Shown here piece after piece: positions 1-8,072 of a DNA stretch of 16,134 bases. The stretch is from Candidatus Firestoneibacteriota bacterium (lineage in GTDB: Bacteria > Oederibacteriota > JAAXVQ01). The position numbers were made by a program, and so were the translations under genes. The stretch covers positions 1-16,134 of the forward strand of contig JAAXVQ010000012.1 of assembly GCA_013335425.1 (NCBI GenBank). Direction: 5' to 3'. Every line of letters begins with the position of its first letter. The stretch's first letter is position 1. Below the pieces are notes generated by a model. That model saw only the letters and a list, made by a program, of their open reading frames with translations, ran no database searches and was not told the origin of the DNA.

Positions 1-2
1 CC

Positions 3-512
3 TTTACGGCAGGCTTTTTCGAGAGTATTTATCCGCTTTCAAAAATTATCCCGGAAAAGTGGGTGCTTTCCCTGCCTCACGGCCGCAGCGCGGTTATGCG
101 CCTTTCCAATGTGTACGGCCCGCGCCAGAGCCCGAAAAATGTTTTTAACGCCTTTTTAGGACGCCTATTGGGGCCGGCGGAAGAGGCGGTCTCCTTTTCG
201 GATGATACCCGCGACTTTATTTCCGCCGCCAAGGCCGTCCAAGCCATAGAGACAGCGGGGCGCAAACTGAGCGCGGGCGAGTTTTCTGAAAATGAGAAGT
301 TTTTAATTGTTTCTGGAAAATCGACGGGCATGGAGGCGTTGCTGAATTTGGTAAGAAAGGTCCTGGGACGTTTTGGTTTGCTCCGTCTGCAAAAAGAAGC
401 CGGTCGGGCTGAATCGGTCCCTCAGAAAATGCCGGAAGTTGACACGCGTAAAGCGGAGCAACTACTAGGGTTTGACCCGCGCAGCGACTTGGAAGAAGGT
501 ATTCAGGATATG
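3..512 (+). other. Domain: NAD-dependent nucleotide-sugar epimerase/dehydratase, C-terminal part
   Basis: This is the C-terminal half of an extended short-chain dehydrogenase within the giant protein. Visible marks are YPLSK at 30-44 (catalytic Tyr and Lys), then the family motif RLSNVYGPRQ (about 102-131), DDTRDFI (about 201-221), and the closing motif DTRKAEQLLGFDP followed by LEEGI (about 438-507). The closing motif matches the usual C-terminal end of NDP-sugar epimerases such as GalE-like enzymes. The NAD-binding glycine motif must lie left of the window. Substrate specificity cannot be read from this half. Confidence 0.85.
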
Positions 513-3500
513 GTCCTGGAAGTCGGCCTGCCCGGACTTTTAAGCCAGGAAGCCCGTTCGAAGAAGGACGCCGAGGCCGAACGTCGGATTTTAGAGGCGC
601 GATACCGGAACCAGATCCCGCTGGGTTTTAATCCCGGGGAGAAAGTTAAAATTAAAGGTGTGGTCATGGATGTGGACGGTACCATAACCTACAACGCCAC
701 CCGCCCGCCTGAAGGGCAAAATCTTGAAGAACTGGTTAAATGCTTGCGTGTCGGCATTCCCGTGCTGTTGATCAGCGGCTCTCCCATCAGCAAGCAGCAG
801 TGGGTAAAGATTTATAGGAATGGCGATGAAAATCAATATTTCCTATCTGAGCAAAAATTTGAGGAAGCCAGTTTGCTGGAACGAGTTATCGCGCCGATCC
901 GCGCGGAATTGGAACGGCAGAACAAACTTGCCGGGCAAAGCGGAGATCTGTCGGCGCTGCAGCATCTCACAGTGAAAGGAATCGATGGTGCTGAGACGAT
1001 AAGTTTTGCCGAGCAAGGAAAAGAATGGTGGCACTTAGATGAAGCGGTTGCGATCCCCGCCAAGGATCAATGCGCCCTCGGCAGGGCTTTGGCTGTCGGC
1101 TACCTCAAGGTGCTCAAACCAAGTCTGAATCTTGATGAAAGGCAGCAATACGAATTTGATAGCGCGTTGGAGGGACTGCGCGCCGCAGAGGATGTTTTGT
1201 CGGTTATTCAATGGCTCACCACGACTACTCAAAAATTCGGGGTGGAAACCAAGTTTTGGCTGTTTAATTCAGAAATGGTTCTTAAGGAAAAAACTAAAAA
1301 AATTCCGGCAAGCCTTGTCCTGAAAGAAGCGGAAGCGGAACTGATACGAGAAGGGAAGGTAAACATAAAGGATTATGCTTTAACCTTCGGCGGAACTTTC
1401 ATTAAAATCAGCCGGCTGGAAAAAACACCCTCGGTTCAAACGTGGGTGGATCGCCTTGCCGGCGAGGGCGCGGTCTTGGGGTTGGGAGATACCACCACTG
1501 ATGATTTTCTGGGGAAAGCTAAAGATCCGCTTTATTTCGCCTTTTTCATTGGTAAGGCTTTAGAAATGGCCAAGTATCCAAACTTGATTATCGCTCGGGA
1601 TGACCGCAATCACGATAACGTCGCATTTCAAGCCACTGGGGAGATTTTAAACAAATTTCGCGAAGCTGTTGAGAAAGGACTCGTGTTTGGAAGTTTGAAA
1701 ATTTTCGACAATCGTTACAGCTGGCATGATTTGCTGGCAGCTGATTTTCCCATGGAACAAATGTTGGCGGAACGTCGTTCTGATCAACCTAAGGAAGGTC
1801 CGAACAGTGCCGGGAAAGCGCCCGCTTGGCGCTCGCTGAAACAGTTGATTGAGTCCCGGAAACGCGAGCATACCGCGTTGCCTAAAGCGCTGGCGGAACT
1901 GGCCCCGTTCGCAGAGCAGGTTTGGGTAACTGAAGAGAATCACGGTAGCGCCTATTTTATTAAAGTGGCCCTACCCGGATCGGACGGGAAAATTGAGTAT
2001 GCATATGCTTACTTGGGTTCTCACGACGACTGGGACAAGGGGCTGGCAAATCAAGGCCATCTTTTTGGTTTGACCTATAATAAGTGGGCGGCACAACGTC
2101 CCGACTTTCTTTATAGGACCGAGGTGGCCCTTGGACAATGGCAGACAGAAAGAAAGCGGCTCCTCAACCAACCTTTGAACAACTTGATTAAGGTCATACC
2201 CGACCTGATTCATCAAACTGAATTTGAAAACAGATTGAATGACCTTCTCAACCATGTTAAACCTGAACGGCTGCCGGCAGGGCCCATTTCCCTTGAGAAC
2301 CTCACCTGGACACAATTATACAATGCGCTCAAACCGTCGTCTTCTCATGAGAAGGAGTCAAATGCTTTTGAAGATCTCAATTGGCTGGCGGACACTTATA
2401 TCGGAGCTTACTTAGAAAAAAAGTATCCCAAATTGTTTTTAGGCCGGGTCCCGGTACACAAACAAACCGTTAAAGATCTGCCGCTGTGGCCGGTGAGCCC
2501 TTCACCCGACTTGACACCTGACAGTTTGAGGTGGATGCCGGAAGGCGGAGCAAAACGTGTACCGAGCGTTTATGCAGCCGCGCCTAAAATAAGCCTGGAC
2601 GAAATTCGAAGCCGGCTTGCTAAAAATATTTCCGTTCAGCCGCCGCACGGTCAACTGAGCCTTTTTGGAGACAACTCCCCGTTATCCGTCGAAAGTGCCC
2701 GTCCGGTCCAACTTGAACGAACCGCCCATCCGGCCCCCGACGTTATCCAACCACCTGCTCAGGCTTTGATCATAGGTCAGGTCCAAGAACGGCTCTTACA
2801 AGAAGACTTTATTGGCGTTGCTGATCTGAAGTTTTCATTGACCGTTAGGCCTGCTGGTATGCCGGTCAATGTTCGATTTAATGCACCTCACACGGTGGCT
2901 TATGCAACTGAGGCGGAACTTTCCTCGCCGGAAGAAATTTATCGAATATATAAAAAGAGACTGGTTGAACTTGAACTCATAACGTTAGATATAGAAATGG
3001 CACCTCTGGATCGTGAAATATTCGTTCGTTGGTATGTCGCCGGCTCGGGGGAGACGAACGCTCCCAGAACCCGTTCCAGCGCCCCGCTGAAGAAATTGGT
3101 GGCATCGATTTTGGCAGATCCTTCTTTTTCGGAGGCGGAAAAACATAAATTGGCAAAAGAGATTTTGGATATTAGATATTATTCCCAGTTGTCTTTTATT
3201 TTGGAAATGCAACGAAAGGAACTTGAAAGCGCGAGAATCTTTTTGGGAACTTCGGAATGGGTGTCTTTAGAAACGCTGAAAAATTCAGGGGAATTGCCTG
3301 CCGGCTTGCGGTCGTTTTCGCCTTATGCCTCCCGGGTTTGGGTCATAGCGAATACGTATCGGGAAGGAGAGCAGGAAGAAATCCGATATTTCGTGCGGGT
3401 CGCGCTTCCGCTTGAGAACGAAATTCCTAAATTTGCCTATCTGTATTTGGGTGCCCGAGACGACGTGCAAAGCAACCGCAGCTTTAGTTGGTACGGCACA

Positions 3501-6500
3501 CTTTTTAACTGGAGCTTTTCAACTTGGAAACAGAAACATCCGGACTTGTTCAACGTTTCCGGGCTGCCGAACTACCCGGACATTTTTAAAAGGACGCTCT
3601 TCGCTCAGGAACAGCCTGCGGTACGGGATTTGCCCCTCTGGCCGGTTACGGAACACGCACAGATCAAGTTTCCTTTTTTATCCTGGATGACGGAGGCAGG
3701 GCAGACACACGGCCCGCCACCTTATTACCGGCATTGTCTGAAAGTATCTTTGGCTGATATTTTGGCCTCGCTCGCCAAACAAAAGACGTCGGCGTTGCCG
3801 ACTTTGGTTGCCGTCCCTGAGAAAGCGGCGGCGCTAAAAGCGGAATCGGCTGTTAAAACTGCGGATTTAAGTCGGATTACCTACCGCGCTGCTGTATCCG
3901 AGGATTTCCCGGATATTGTGGCTATCCATAATAAAATGTGGAACGGCAAGCCGGGCTTGGAAAATTTGTACACGGTTGAGGATCTGGAAAATTATAAAGA
4001 AAAAGATCCCAACGGCATCCGAGTGGCATTGAGCCCGGAAGGAAAAGTTTTGGGCGCGGTCTTCAGCCGCCGCCTTATGACCCGCGGGGATCCCGGCAAA
4101 ATCAGCGAGTTGAACTGGAAGGAAGTAACCACCATCGGCGGTATGGAAAAATGGGACAGCCGTTACTTTTTTGCCATCAGCGTGGAAGAATCTGCCTACA
4201 TCGGCCTGGGCAAGGCGCTGATCAACGATACCAAGGCCTATCTCCAAGAGCACGATCCCCAAACCCGTTTTTATTTCACGCTCAGTCCTTCGATGTATAA
4301 ATCTTCGAATTACCGTCCTTCGCCTTTGCCGACTGCTCCCGAAGCTTTGGCGGCATATCATGCCCAGCGAGCCGAACATGCCGGTTTATCGGATATCGAA
4401 TTCGATCTGCAATTCGGGTTGCGTGCCGGCTTAAAAGATGCGGATAAAGAATACATCCGCTGGCTGTCGGCTTTACGCGCGCAGTACCCCGAACTTAACG
4501 ATGCGGAGTTTGATGCGCAACACGGTTTTCTGGCACACCTTAATTACAAAATATTGGGTCGTGACGGCAAGCCCACTTTTTATGACATCACTGCGCGGTT
4601 TCACCGCCGGAACGGAGCCAAAATCGCCGCCATCTTCCGGAACTTGCGTCCGGACTGCGAGTGGTCGTTATCATACTCCTACAGCGATGGCGCGGAAGAC
4701 TTGAAAGACACGGATTTCAGGGGCGAGGGCTTGACGCCCGGCGCGAGTCCGGCTGCAATCCCTTTCCTGGCCCGGATGGTACGCAAGCTGCATCCGGAAG
4801 CATCGCAAGATGAGTTGATCTTACATTTGCTGCCAAAATACGAGAGCGCGATTTTCGGCGCAGTATCGTTGTTGCTGACTTTCGGGATGCTTTCGGCGTT
4901 GGGTTTGGCTATTGCCGGTTGGACTTTGCCGGCCCTGGGATTGAAATTTTCCTTTGCGGGCATGACCGGCTATTTGCTCACGAACTTCCTTTTTGCAGGT
5001 TTACACAAACAGGTATACCGTTGGAAACAATTGCCCGGTTCGGGGGGAAATCCGGTTTTTGGCTGGGTATCGGAAAAAGCGGATTTCAGCGTGCGGCGGG
5101 AGCTGTTTGCCGTTTCCGCCTTAAAGATTCATTGGCCTTACCTGCTGGGCCTGGTAGCCTTTCTGCCGACCTTGGGCTGGGTGAACGTTTGGAGTCTGCT
5201 GGGGCCCGGGAGTCTCTTGGCGGCGGGAATGTTCGGGAGCATGGCGGTCGTAACCGGCTTGACGGCTATGGTTTTAATGGCCGTGGCGGGCAGGTATGCC
5301 GTTAAATTCCATAGGCAATACAACCGCCAAGCCAAACAAATTGGCGAACCGGTTTTGGCAGTGGAGACGGGCGGGAACGTCCGGGGGGCGGGCGGTACGG
5401 CGGAAATAAAGACCACCCGTGAAGCGGCCGAACGCTTGAAACAGTGGCTTGCCGAACATCCGATCAGAGCTTCTTTGGATGACCAGGTGCAGAATAAACC
5501 GGTTCGGGTTTCGGTACGTTTGTTGACCTTGGAGGATCGCGAGAAATTGCCGGCTGCGTTGGTGGAGATCAAAAAAACTTTTTACTACCGTGATCCCAAT
5601 ATCGTCGTCCTGGCCCTTGAATCTCCGCGGGGCATCGAGGGTGTTTTGGCGTTGAACGCCCTTATGCCCGATGATCAACGGTTTCAACAAATCTTGGTTG
5701 ATTTTCAAAAATTCAACCCGCACCCGCCGGTTATGGAAATTGAATCTTTTGTCACCCGTCATGACGCGTTTACCGCCGACAAGCAATTTCGATACACCGG
5801 CGCGGGATCCATTTTGCTGGCCGTCGCCGCCAAAGCTATTTTGGAATTGCGAGGACCGCAGGCCGCCGACGAATTGAACTCGGTATTGTTGGCCCAAATC
5901 ATTAAAGTCGGCGCGTATCGAAATCCGAAGACGAACGAAGATCTGGATCCGGATGATTTCTACCTTAAAGCCGGCATGGAGCCGTTGGATAAAGCGGCGT
6001 TCGAGGATCACCGGAATGCCAATGCCGTTTCCAAATTGGTGGGGAAAGGCGACCTGCGGGCGACCTATGAAACTCAGTTCTATTGGTCGACCCGGCCCAT
6101 GATCCGATTCATTCAAAATGCCATGCTTAGGTATGGCATCAAAGGGATGAATTGGCTGAGTGACAAGGATTTCATTACGCCTCGTTCTTTTCAGCCGAAA
6201 CAAGCGGATTCCAAAGTTGAAATTGTAACCAGTCTTACTGACGAAGAGATCAAACGGATCAGCGAGAAATATAAGGGAGACGGTCATCAGGAGCCCGGGA
6301 GGGTGCCTTCGAGCAAGGATTATGGTTCAACTTTGGAGGCTGTAAAGGAAAAAGTTTTTCCGGAAATCGTCCAAAAGATGCCGGCTTTTAACACCGAGTT
6401 AAAAGGCACGGAAGTCATGCTTATCGGTCCCGGGAGCGATGCCCGCGAGATTATTCAGTTGGCCGAATTGTTTCCCGGCATTAAGACGATTCACGTGGTT

Positions 6501-7949
6501 GAAGCCGATCCTCAGTTTATGCCTAAGATCACCGAGGAGGTTAACGCCTTTTTTGGCCCTGTGTCGGAAATTAAGATTAAATGGCATACCGTCAATCTCT
6601 TGGAATTGCCTCAGGACCTTTCGAATAAAATTGATATGGTATACGCGCGAAAGATTTTTGATCCGGATTTTTTCAGTTCGACGCAACTTCGGCAAGCGGC
6701 ATCGGAAATATTCAGGGTACTAAAAAACGGGGGCGTGCATATTTCTTCCAAACATCACCTGAAGGAAGCGGCTTTACAAGGCTTGCCGTTTAAATCCATT
6801 GACCTCTCGCTGAAAAATCAGCCGGCTTTGGCTGAATTTAAAGTCCGGGTCAAATCCGGACCGGAAAATGAAAGGCAGTCCGGCGTCCGGTCAGGTGCAG
6901 ACACGGCCAAAGCAGGGGAAGGAACATTGCTTTTTGAAACGGCCAACACACCTGTGACCGTGCCGGCCTGGCAGCTCTTGCAACGGGCTCGTGAGGTACG
7001 CTGGCTTTTCCTGTTGGTTTTGCGTTTGGGTTTTGACCTGTTGAATGTGCTGGCCGGGGATGGGAAGACTTTCCGGGCGAAAGGTCTTGACGAACAGGAA
7101 ACGACTTTTTGGCTTACCGGTCTGGTGCGCCGTTATTTTCGCCGCGATGCCGGGGAATCTATCCGTTTTATGCCGAAAGTTCAGGCCATGGAATCTTCCT
7201 CGTTTTGGCAGCGGACGCTGGGGAAATATTCTGAAAATAAAGCACAAGAACCTCCCAGCTTGGGTTTTTCGCAGGATCTGCTTTGGGCTCTTTCCCGTCA
7301 GGGCCGTCAAGGCGGATTGGCGGCAGCATTGCGCGCACGGCTGGCTTTGAAGCTGGCGGAGCAGATTTGTTATTACCGCGGCGCGGAGTTTTACCGACAA
7401 ACCTGGGAACTCAAGTGGGCGGATCATTTCGGCGAAGCTTGGTTGGCGGCCGGGCTGTTGCCTTTAGGGCCGGTCTCGGGTTGGATGCATGCGCTTTTAG
7501 CCCGGATATATGGACCTGACAGCTATGTAAACCTGGTGGTTGCCTCTCTTTCTCCGGACCTGATTCGGACTTCCAATTTGGCGCAACACGCCAAAGTCGG
7601 CGACCGCCAACTTATGAAACTGCTGCACGCTCTGGTATTGGGTGGTGACGAGAACAAAGCGCGGGATCAATGGACAGCGCTTATCGGTCGGATCGATCCG
7701 CAAACGGCTACGGCGGATTGGCTGTTTGTTTCCGAAGCCATTCGGCGCATGCGGCAGGTGGAGCAAGTTAAGATCTCAATTTTAGATGCCCAGGGAAATT
7801 CGTTCTTGCTGAGTGTGCCGTCGGCAGTGTTTAATTCACCCAAGGCCAAGGGGGTCTTGTTCGATCATTTGCCCCCGGCTTGGAAGCCGGCTGAGACCAT
7901 GGACAACGCAAGGCCCAAGCGGTCGCAATGGTTTGCGGGATCTGCCTAA
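3..7949 (+). CDS. Giant multidomain protein (epimerase-HAD-duplicated module-GNAT-TM-GNAT-methyltransferase), 5' partial
   Basis: The frame is open from the left edge to TAA at 7947-7949, giving at least 2,648 residues. A GTG at 63 is not the start: the codons before it encode YPLSK (30-44), the YxxxK active-site motif of extended SDR enzymes, so the gene begins outside the window. Residue numbers in this and the domain entries count from position 63. Order: SDR C-terminal part (to ~150), HAD phosphatase (~195-560), unknown module copy 1 (591-854), unknown linker, module copy 2 (1068-1239), GNAT-like (~1265-1550), four hydrophobic segments (~1596-1748), second GNAT-like (~1805-2025), Rossmann methyltransferase-like (~2060-2236), unknown C-terminus (~2290-2628). 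No stop or frameshift interrupts it, so it is maintained as one frame. Giant mosaic genes are known from Omnitrophota. The overall function is unknown. Polyprotein processing or a membrane-tethered multi-enzyme are both possible and undecided. A strong terminator follows 32 nt after the stop. Confidence 0.9.
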   Translation, partial: FTAGFFESIYPLSKIIPEKWVLSLPHGRSAVMRLSNVYGPRQSPKNVFNAFLGRLLGPAEEAVSFSDDTRDFISAAKAVQAIETAGRKLSAGEFSENEKFLIVSGKSTGMEALLNLVRKVLGRFGLLRLQKEAGRAESVPQKMPEVDTRKAEQLLGFDPRSDLEEGIQDMVLEVGLPGLLSQEARSKKDAEAERRILEARYRNQIPLGFNPGEKVKIKGVVMDVDGTITYNATRPPEGQNLEELVKCLRVGIPVLLISGSPISKQQWVKIYRNGDENQYFLSEQKFEEASLLERVIAPIRAELERQNKLAGQSGDLSALQHLTVKGIDGAETISFAEQGKEWWHLDEAVAIPAKDQCALGRALAVGYLKVLKPSLNLDERQQYEFDSALEGLRAAEDVLSVIQWLTTTTQKFGVETKFWLFNSEMVLKEKTKKIPASLVLKEAEAELIREGKVNIKDYALTFGGTFIKISRLEKTPSVQTWVDRLAGEGAVLGLGDTTTDDFLGKAKDPLYFAFFIGKALEMAKYPNLIIARDDRNHDNVAFQATGEILNKFREAVEKGLVFGSLKIFDNRYSWHDLLAADFPMEQMLAERRSDQPKEGPNSAGKAPAWRSLKQLIESRKREHTALPKALAELAPFAEQVWVTEENHGSAYFIKVALPGSDGKIEYAYAYLGSHDDWDKGLANQGHLFGLTYNKWAAQRPDFLYRTEVALGQWQTERKRLLNQPLNNLIKVIPDLIHQTEFENRLNDLLNHVKPERLPAGPISLENLTWTQLYNALKPSSSHEKESNAFEDLNWLADTYIGAYLEKKYPKLFLGRVPVHKQTVKDLPLWPVSPSPDLTPDSLRWMPEGGAKRVPSVYAAAPKISLDEIRSRLAKNISVQPPHGQLSLFGDNSPLSVESARPVQLERTAHPAPDVIQPPAQALIIGQVQERLLQEDFIGVADLKFSLTVRPAGMPVNVRFNAPHTVAYATEAELSSPEEIYRIYKKRLVELELITLDIEMAPLDREIFVRWYVAGSGETNAPRTRSSAPLKKLVASILADPSFSEAEKHKLAKEILDIRYYSQLSFILEMQRKELESARIFLGTSEWVSLETLKNSGELPAGLRSFSPYASRVWVIANTYREGEQEEIRYFVRVALPLENEIPKFAYLYLGARDDVQSNRSFSWYGTLFNWSFSTWKQKHPDLFNVSGLPNYPDIFKRTLFAQEQPAVRDLPLWPVTEHAQIKFPFLSWMTEAGQTHGPPPYYRHCLKVSLADILASLAKQKTSALPTLVAVPEKAAALKAESAVKTADLSRITYRAAVSEDFPDIVAIHNKMWNGKPGLENLYTVEDLENYKEKDPNGIRVALSPEGKVLGAVFSRRLMTRGDPGKISELNWKEVTTIGGMEKWDSRYFFAISVEESAYIGLGKALINDTKAYLQEHDPQTRFYFTLSPSMYKSSNYRPSPLPTAPEALAAYHAQRAEHAGLSDIEFDLQFGLRAGLKDADKEYIRWLSALRAQYPELNDAEFDAQHGFLAHLNYKILGRDGKPTFYDITARFHRRNGAKIAAIFRNLRPDCEWSLSYSYSDGAEDLKDTDFRGEGLTPGASPAAIPFLARMVRKLHPEASQDELILHLLPKYESAIFGAVSLLLTFGMLSALGLAIAGWTLPALGLKFSFAGMTGYLLTNFLFAGLHKQVYRWKQLPGSGGNPVFGWVSEKADFSVRRELFAVSALKIHWPYLLGLVAFLPTLGWVNVWSLLGPGSLLAAGMFGSMAVVTGLTAMVLMAVAGRYAVKFHRQYNRQAKQIGEPVLAVETGGNVRGAGGTAEIKTTREAAERLKQWLAEHPIRASLDDQVQNKPVRVSVRLLTLEDREKLPAALVEIKKTFYYRDPNIVVLALESPRGIEGVLALNALMPDDQRFQQILVDFQKFNPHPPVMEIESFVTRHDAFTADKQFRYTGAGSILLAVAAKAILELRGPQAADELNSVLLAQIIKVGAYRNPKTNEDLDPDDFYLKAGMEPLDKAAFEDHRNANAVSKLVGKGDLRATYETQFYWSTRPMIRFIQNAMLRYGIKGMNWLSDKDFITPRSFQPKQADSKVEIVTSLTDEEIKRISEKYKGDGHQEPGRVPSSKDYGSTLEAVKEKVFPEIVQKMPAFNTELKGTEVMLIGPGSDAREIIQLAELFPGIKTIHVVEADPQFMPKITEEVNAFFGPVSEIKIKWHTVNLLELPQDLSNKIDMVYARKIFDPDFFSSTQLRQAASEIFRVLKNGGVHISSKHHLKEAALQGLPFKSIDLSLKNQPALAEFKVRVKSGPENERQSGVRSGADTAKAGEGTLLFETANTPVTVPAWQLLQRAREVRWLFLLVLRLGFDLLNVLAGDGKTFRAKGLDEQETTFWLTGLVRRYFRRDAGESIRFMPKVQAMESSSFWQRTLGKYSENKAQEPPSLGFSQDLLWALSRQGRQGGLAAALRARLALKLAEQICYYRGAEFYRQTWELKWADHFGEAWLAAGLLPLGPVSGWMHALLARIYGPDSYVNLVVASLSPDLIRTSNLAQHAKVGDRQLMKLLHALVLGGDENKARDQWTALIGRIDPQTATADWLFVSEAIRRMRQVEQVKISILDAQGNSFLLSVPSAVFNSPKAKGVLFDHLPPAWKPAETMDNARPKRSQWFAGSA
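640..1740 (+). other. Domain: HAD-superfamily phosphatase
   Basis: Residues ~195-560 of the giant protein carry the haloacid-dehalogenase signature. Motif I is DVDGT (D203 nucleophile, D205 acid/base). Motif II is LLISGS (S238). Motif IV is GDTTTDD (D476, D480), which binds Mg2+. The distance from motif I to motif IV, about 270 residues, is long and includes an apparent cap or insertion at about 260-440. HAD enzymes of this shape usually remove phosphate from sugar phosphates or related small molecules. Its position directly behind a nucleotide-sugar epimerase suggests, but does not prove, a sugar substrate. All key acidic residues appear intact, so activity is plausible. Confidence 0.8.
1833..2624 (+). 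repeat. Intragenic duplicated module, copy 1 (residues 591-854)
   Basis: This is the first copy of a module found twice in the giant protein. Landmarks shared with copy 2, in the same order: SLKQL / SLETL; QVWV / RVWV; YFIKVALP / YFVRVALP; YAYLGSHDD / YLYLGARDD; VKDLPLWPV (803-811) / VRDLPLWPV; LRWMPEGG / LSWMTEAG; KISLDEI / KVSLADI. Copy 1 is about 90 residues longer. The extra sequence lies between the 'RPDF' landmark and DLPLWPV (about nucleotides 2115-2460) and is mostly predicted helical. I do not recognise this module as a known domain. The divergence between copies indicates an old duplication. Confidence 0.85.
3264..3779 (+). repeat. Intragenic duplicated module, copy 2 (residues 1068-1239)
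   Basis: This is the second, shorter copy of the unknown module at 1833-2624, with the same ordered landmarks ending in VRDLPLWPV (1187-1195), LSWMTEAG and KVSLADI. It is separated from copy 1 by about 210 unassigned residues that include a Pro-rich linker, and it is followed directly by the first GNAT-like domain. Aromatic and charged positions (W, Y, DD, LPLWP) are better kept than the rest. That pattern is typical of a folded domain rather than low-complexity sequence. Confidence 0.85.
3855..4710 (+). other. Domain: GNAT-like acetyltransferase 1 (possibly degenerate)
   Basis: Residues ~1265-1550 begin with a GNAT-type N-terminus (ITYRAAVSEDFPDIVAIHN) and reach a motif-A-like stretch, SAYIGLGKALI. 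In active GNATs this stretch is usually Q/R-x-x-G-x-G/A and binds acetyl-CoA pyrophosphate. Only part of the consensus is kept here, and the leading Arg/Gln is missing. It ends with FHRRNGAKI, RNLRP and SLSYSYS, resembling the 'FHxxNGA' ending of some large bacterial GNAT proteins. An insertion of about 100 residues separates the two parts. Activity is doubtful; a structural or binding role is possible. Confidence 0.6.
4848..5305 (+). other. Membrane-spanning segment of the giant protein (about four helices)
   Basis: Four hydrophobic stretches are visible in residues ~1596-1748: around AIFGAVSLLLTFGMLSALG, then GYLLTNFLFAGLH, then YLLGLVAFLPTLGWV, and finally SLLAAGMFGSMAVVTGLTAM. Basic residues follow the last helix (GRYAVKFHRQYNRQ). 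An even number of crossings would leave the flanking enzyme-like domains on the same side of the membrane, presumably the cytoplasm. FAGLH resembles the FxxxH motif of CPBP intramembrane proteases, but the EExxxR motif of that family is not seen, so no protease call is made. Confidence 0.7.
5478..6130 (+). other. Domain: GNAT-like acetyltransferase 2
   Basis: Residues ~1806-2022 form a better GNAT candidate than the first. Motif A reads FRYTGAGSILL, close to the R-x-x-G-x-G/A acetyl-CoA binding pattern (Arg near residue 1910). The end carries DFYLKAGM, matching the common 'FYxKxGF' end of GNAT folds. The N-terminal part (VRLLTLEDREKLPAAL) resembles a GNAT first strand and helix. The substrate is unknown. 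It follows the membrane segment after a short Gly-rich linker (about 5362-5400). Confidence 0.65.
6240..6770 (+). other. Domain: class I SAM-dependent methyltransferase-like
   Basis: Residues ~2060-2236 show a Rossmann methyltransferase pattern. There is a glycine motif VMLIGPGSDA (near 2118), then an acidic end of strand 2 (HVVEADP, near 2145). After these come IDMVYARKIFDPD and a motif typical of family ends, SEIFRVLKNGGVHI. The glycine motif is GPGSD rather than the commoner GxGxG, but it is compatible with SAM binding. Methyl acceptor unknown. Confidence 0.65.
6936..7946 (+). other. Unrecognised C-terminal region of the giant protein (residues ~2292-2628)
   Basis: About 335 residues without a family I can name. 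The sequence is rich in Leu, Ala, Arg and Trp, and looks mainly helical. It has one moderately hydrophobic stretch near the start (VRWLFLLVLRLGFDLLNVLAG) and a second around AWLAAGLLPLGPVSGWMHALL, either of which could touch the membrane. The last 60 residues turn strand-like (VEQVKISILDAQGNSFLLSV). Its composition and continuity argue that it is translated, but nothing shows a function. Confidence 0.5.
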
Positions 7950-7981
7950 GGGCGAAAAGACGGCGGTATTATCGGCTTGAC

Positions 7982-8026
7982 GCAAATGAAAACCCTCCGG
8001 AATGTCTCTGGAGGGTTTTCATTTGC
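7982..8026. terminator. Bidirectional intrinsic terminator between convergent genes
   Basis: A perfect 17-bp inverted repeat (7982-7998 with 8010-8026) encloses an 11-nt loop. The stem has a GC core (CCCTCC/GGAGGG) flanked by A-tract and T-tract, so a U-run forms on either strand. It lies 32 nt after the giant gene's stop and 46 nt after the stop of the converging SDR gene, and can serve both. Confidence 0.88.
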
Positions 8027-8072
8027 AATTGGGAATATATTTGACGACTGCGGGTATCCGGCAAGCAGCCGA

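Noticed and set aside
63..65. GTG as start of the giant gene
   Set aside because: The frame is open to the left edge and the preceding codons encode the SDR YxxxK motif and continue the same fold, so the gene is 5'-truncated by the window.
4980..5030. CPBP-type intramembrane protease within the giant protein
   Set aside because: FAGLH fits FxxxH, but the essential EExxxR motif is not present in the surrounding helices.
5274..6287. 337-codon open frame on the minus strand
   Set aside because: It lies fully antisense to the second GNAT-like region of the giant gene, shows no recognisable motif, and is a shadow of the real frame.
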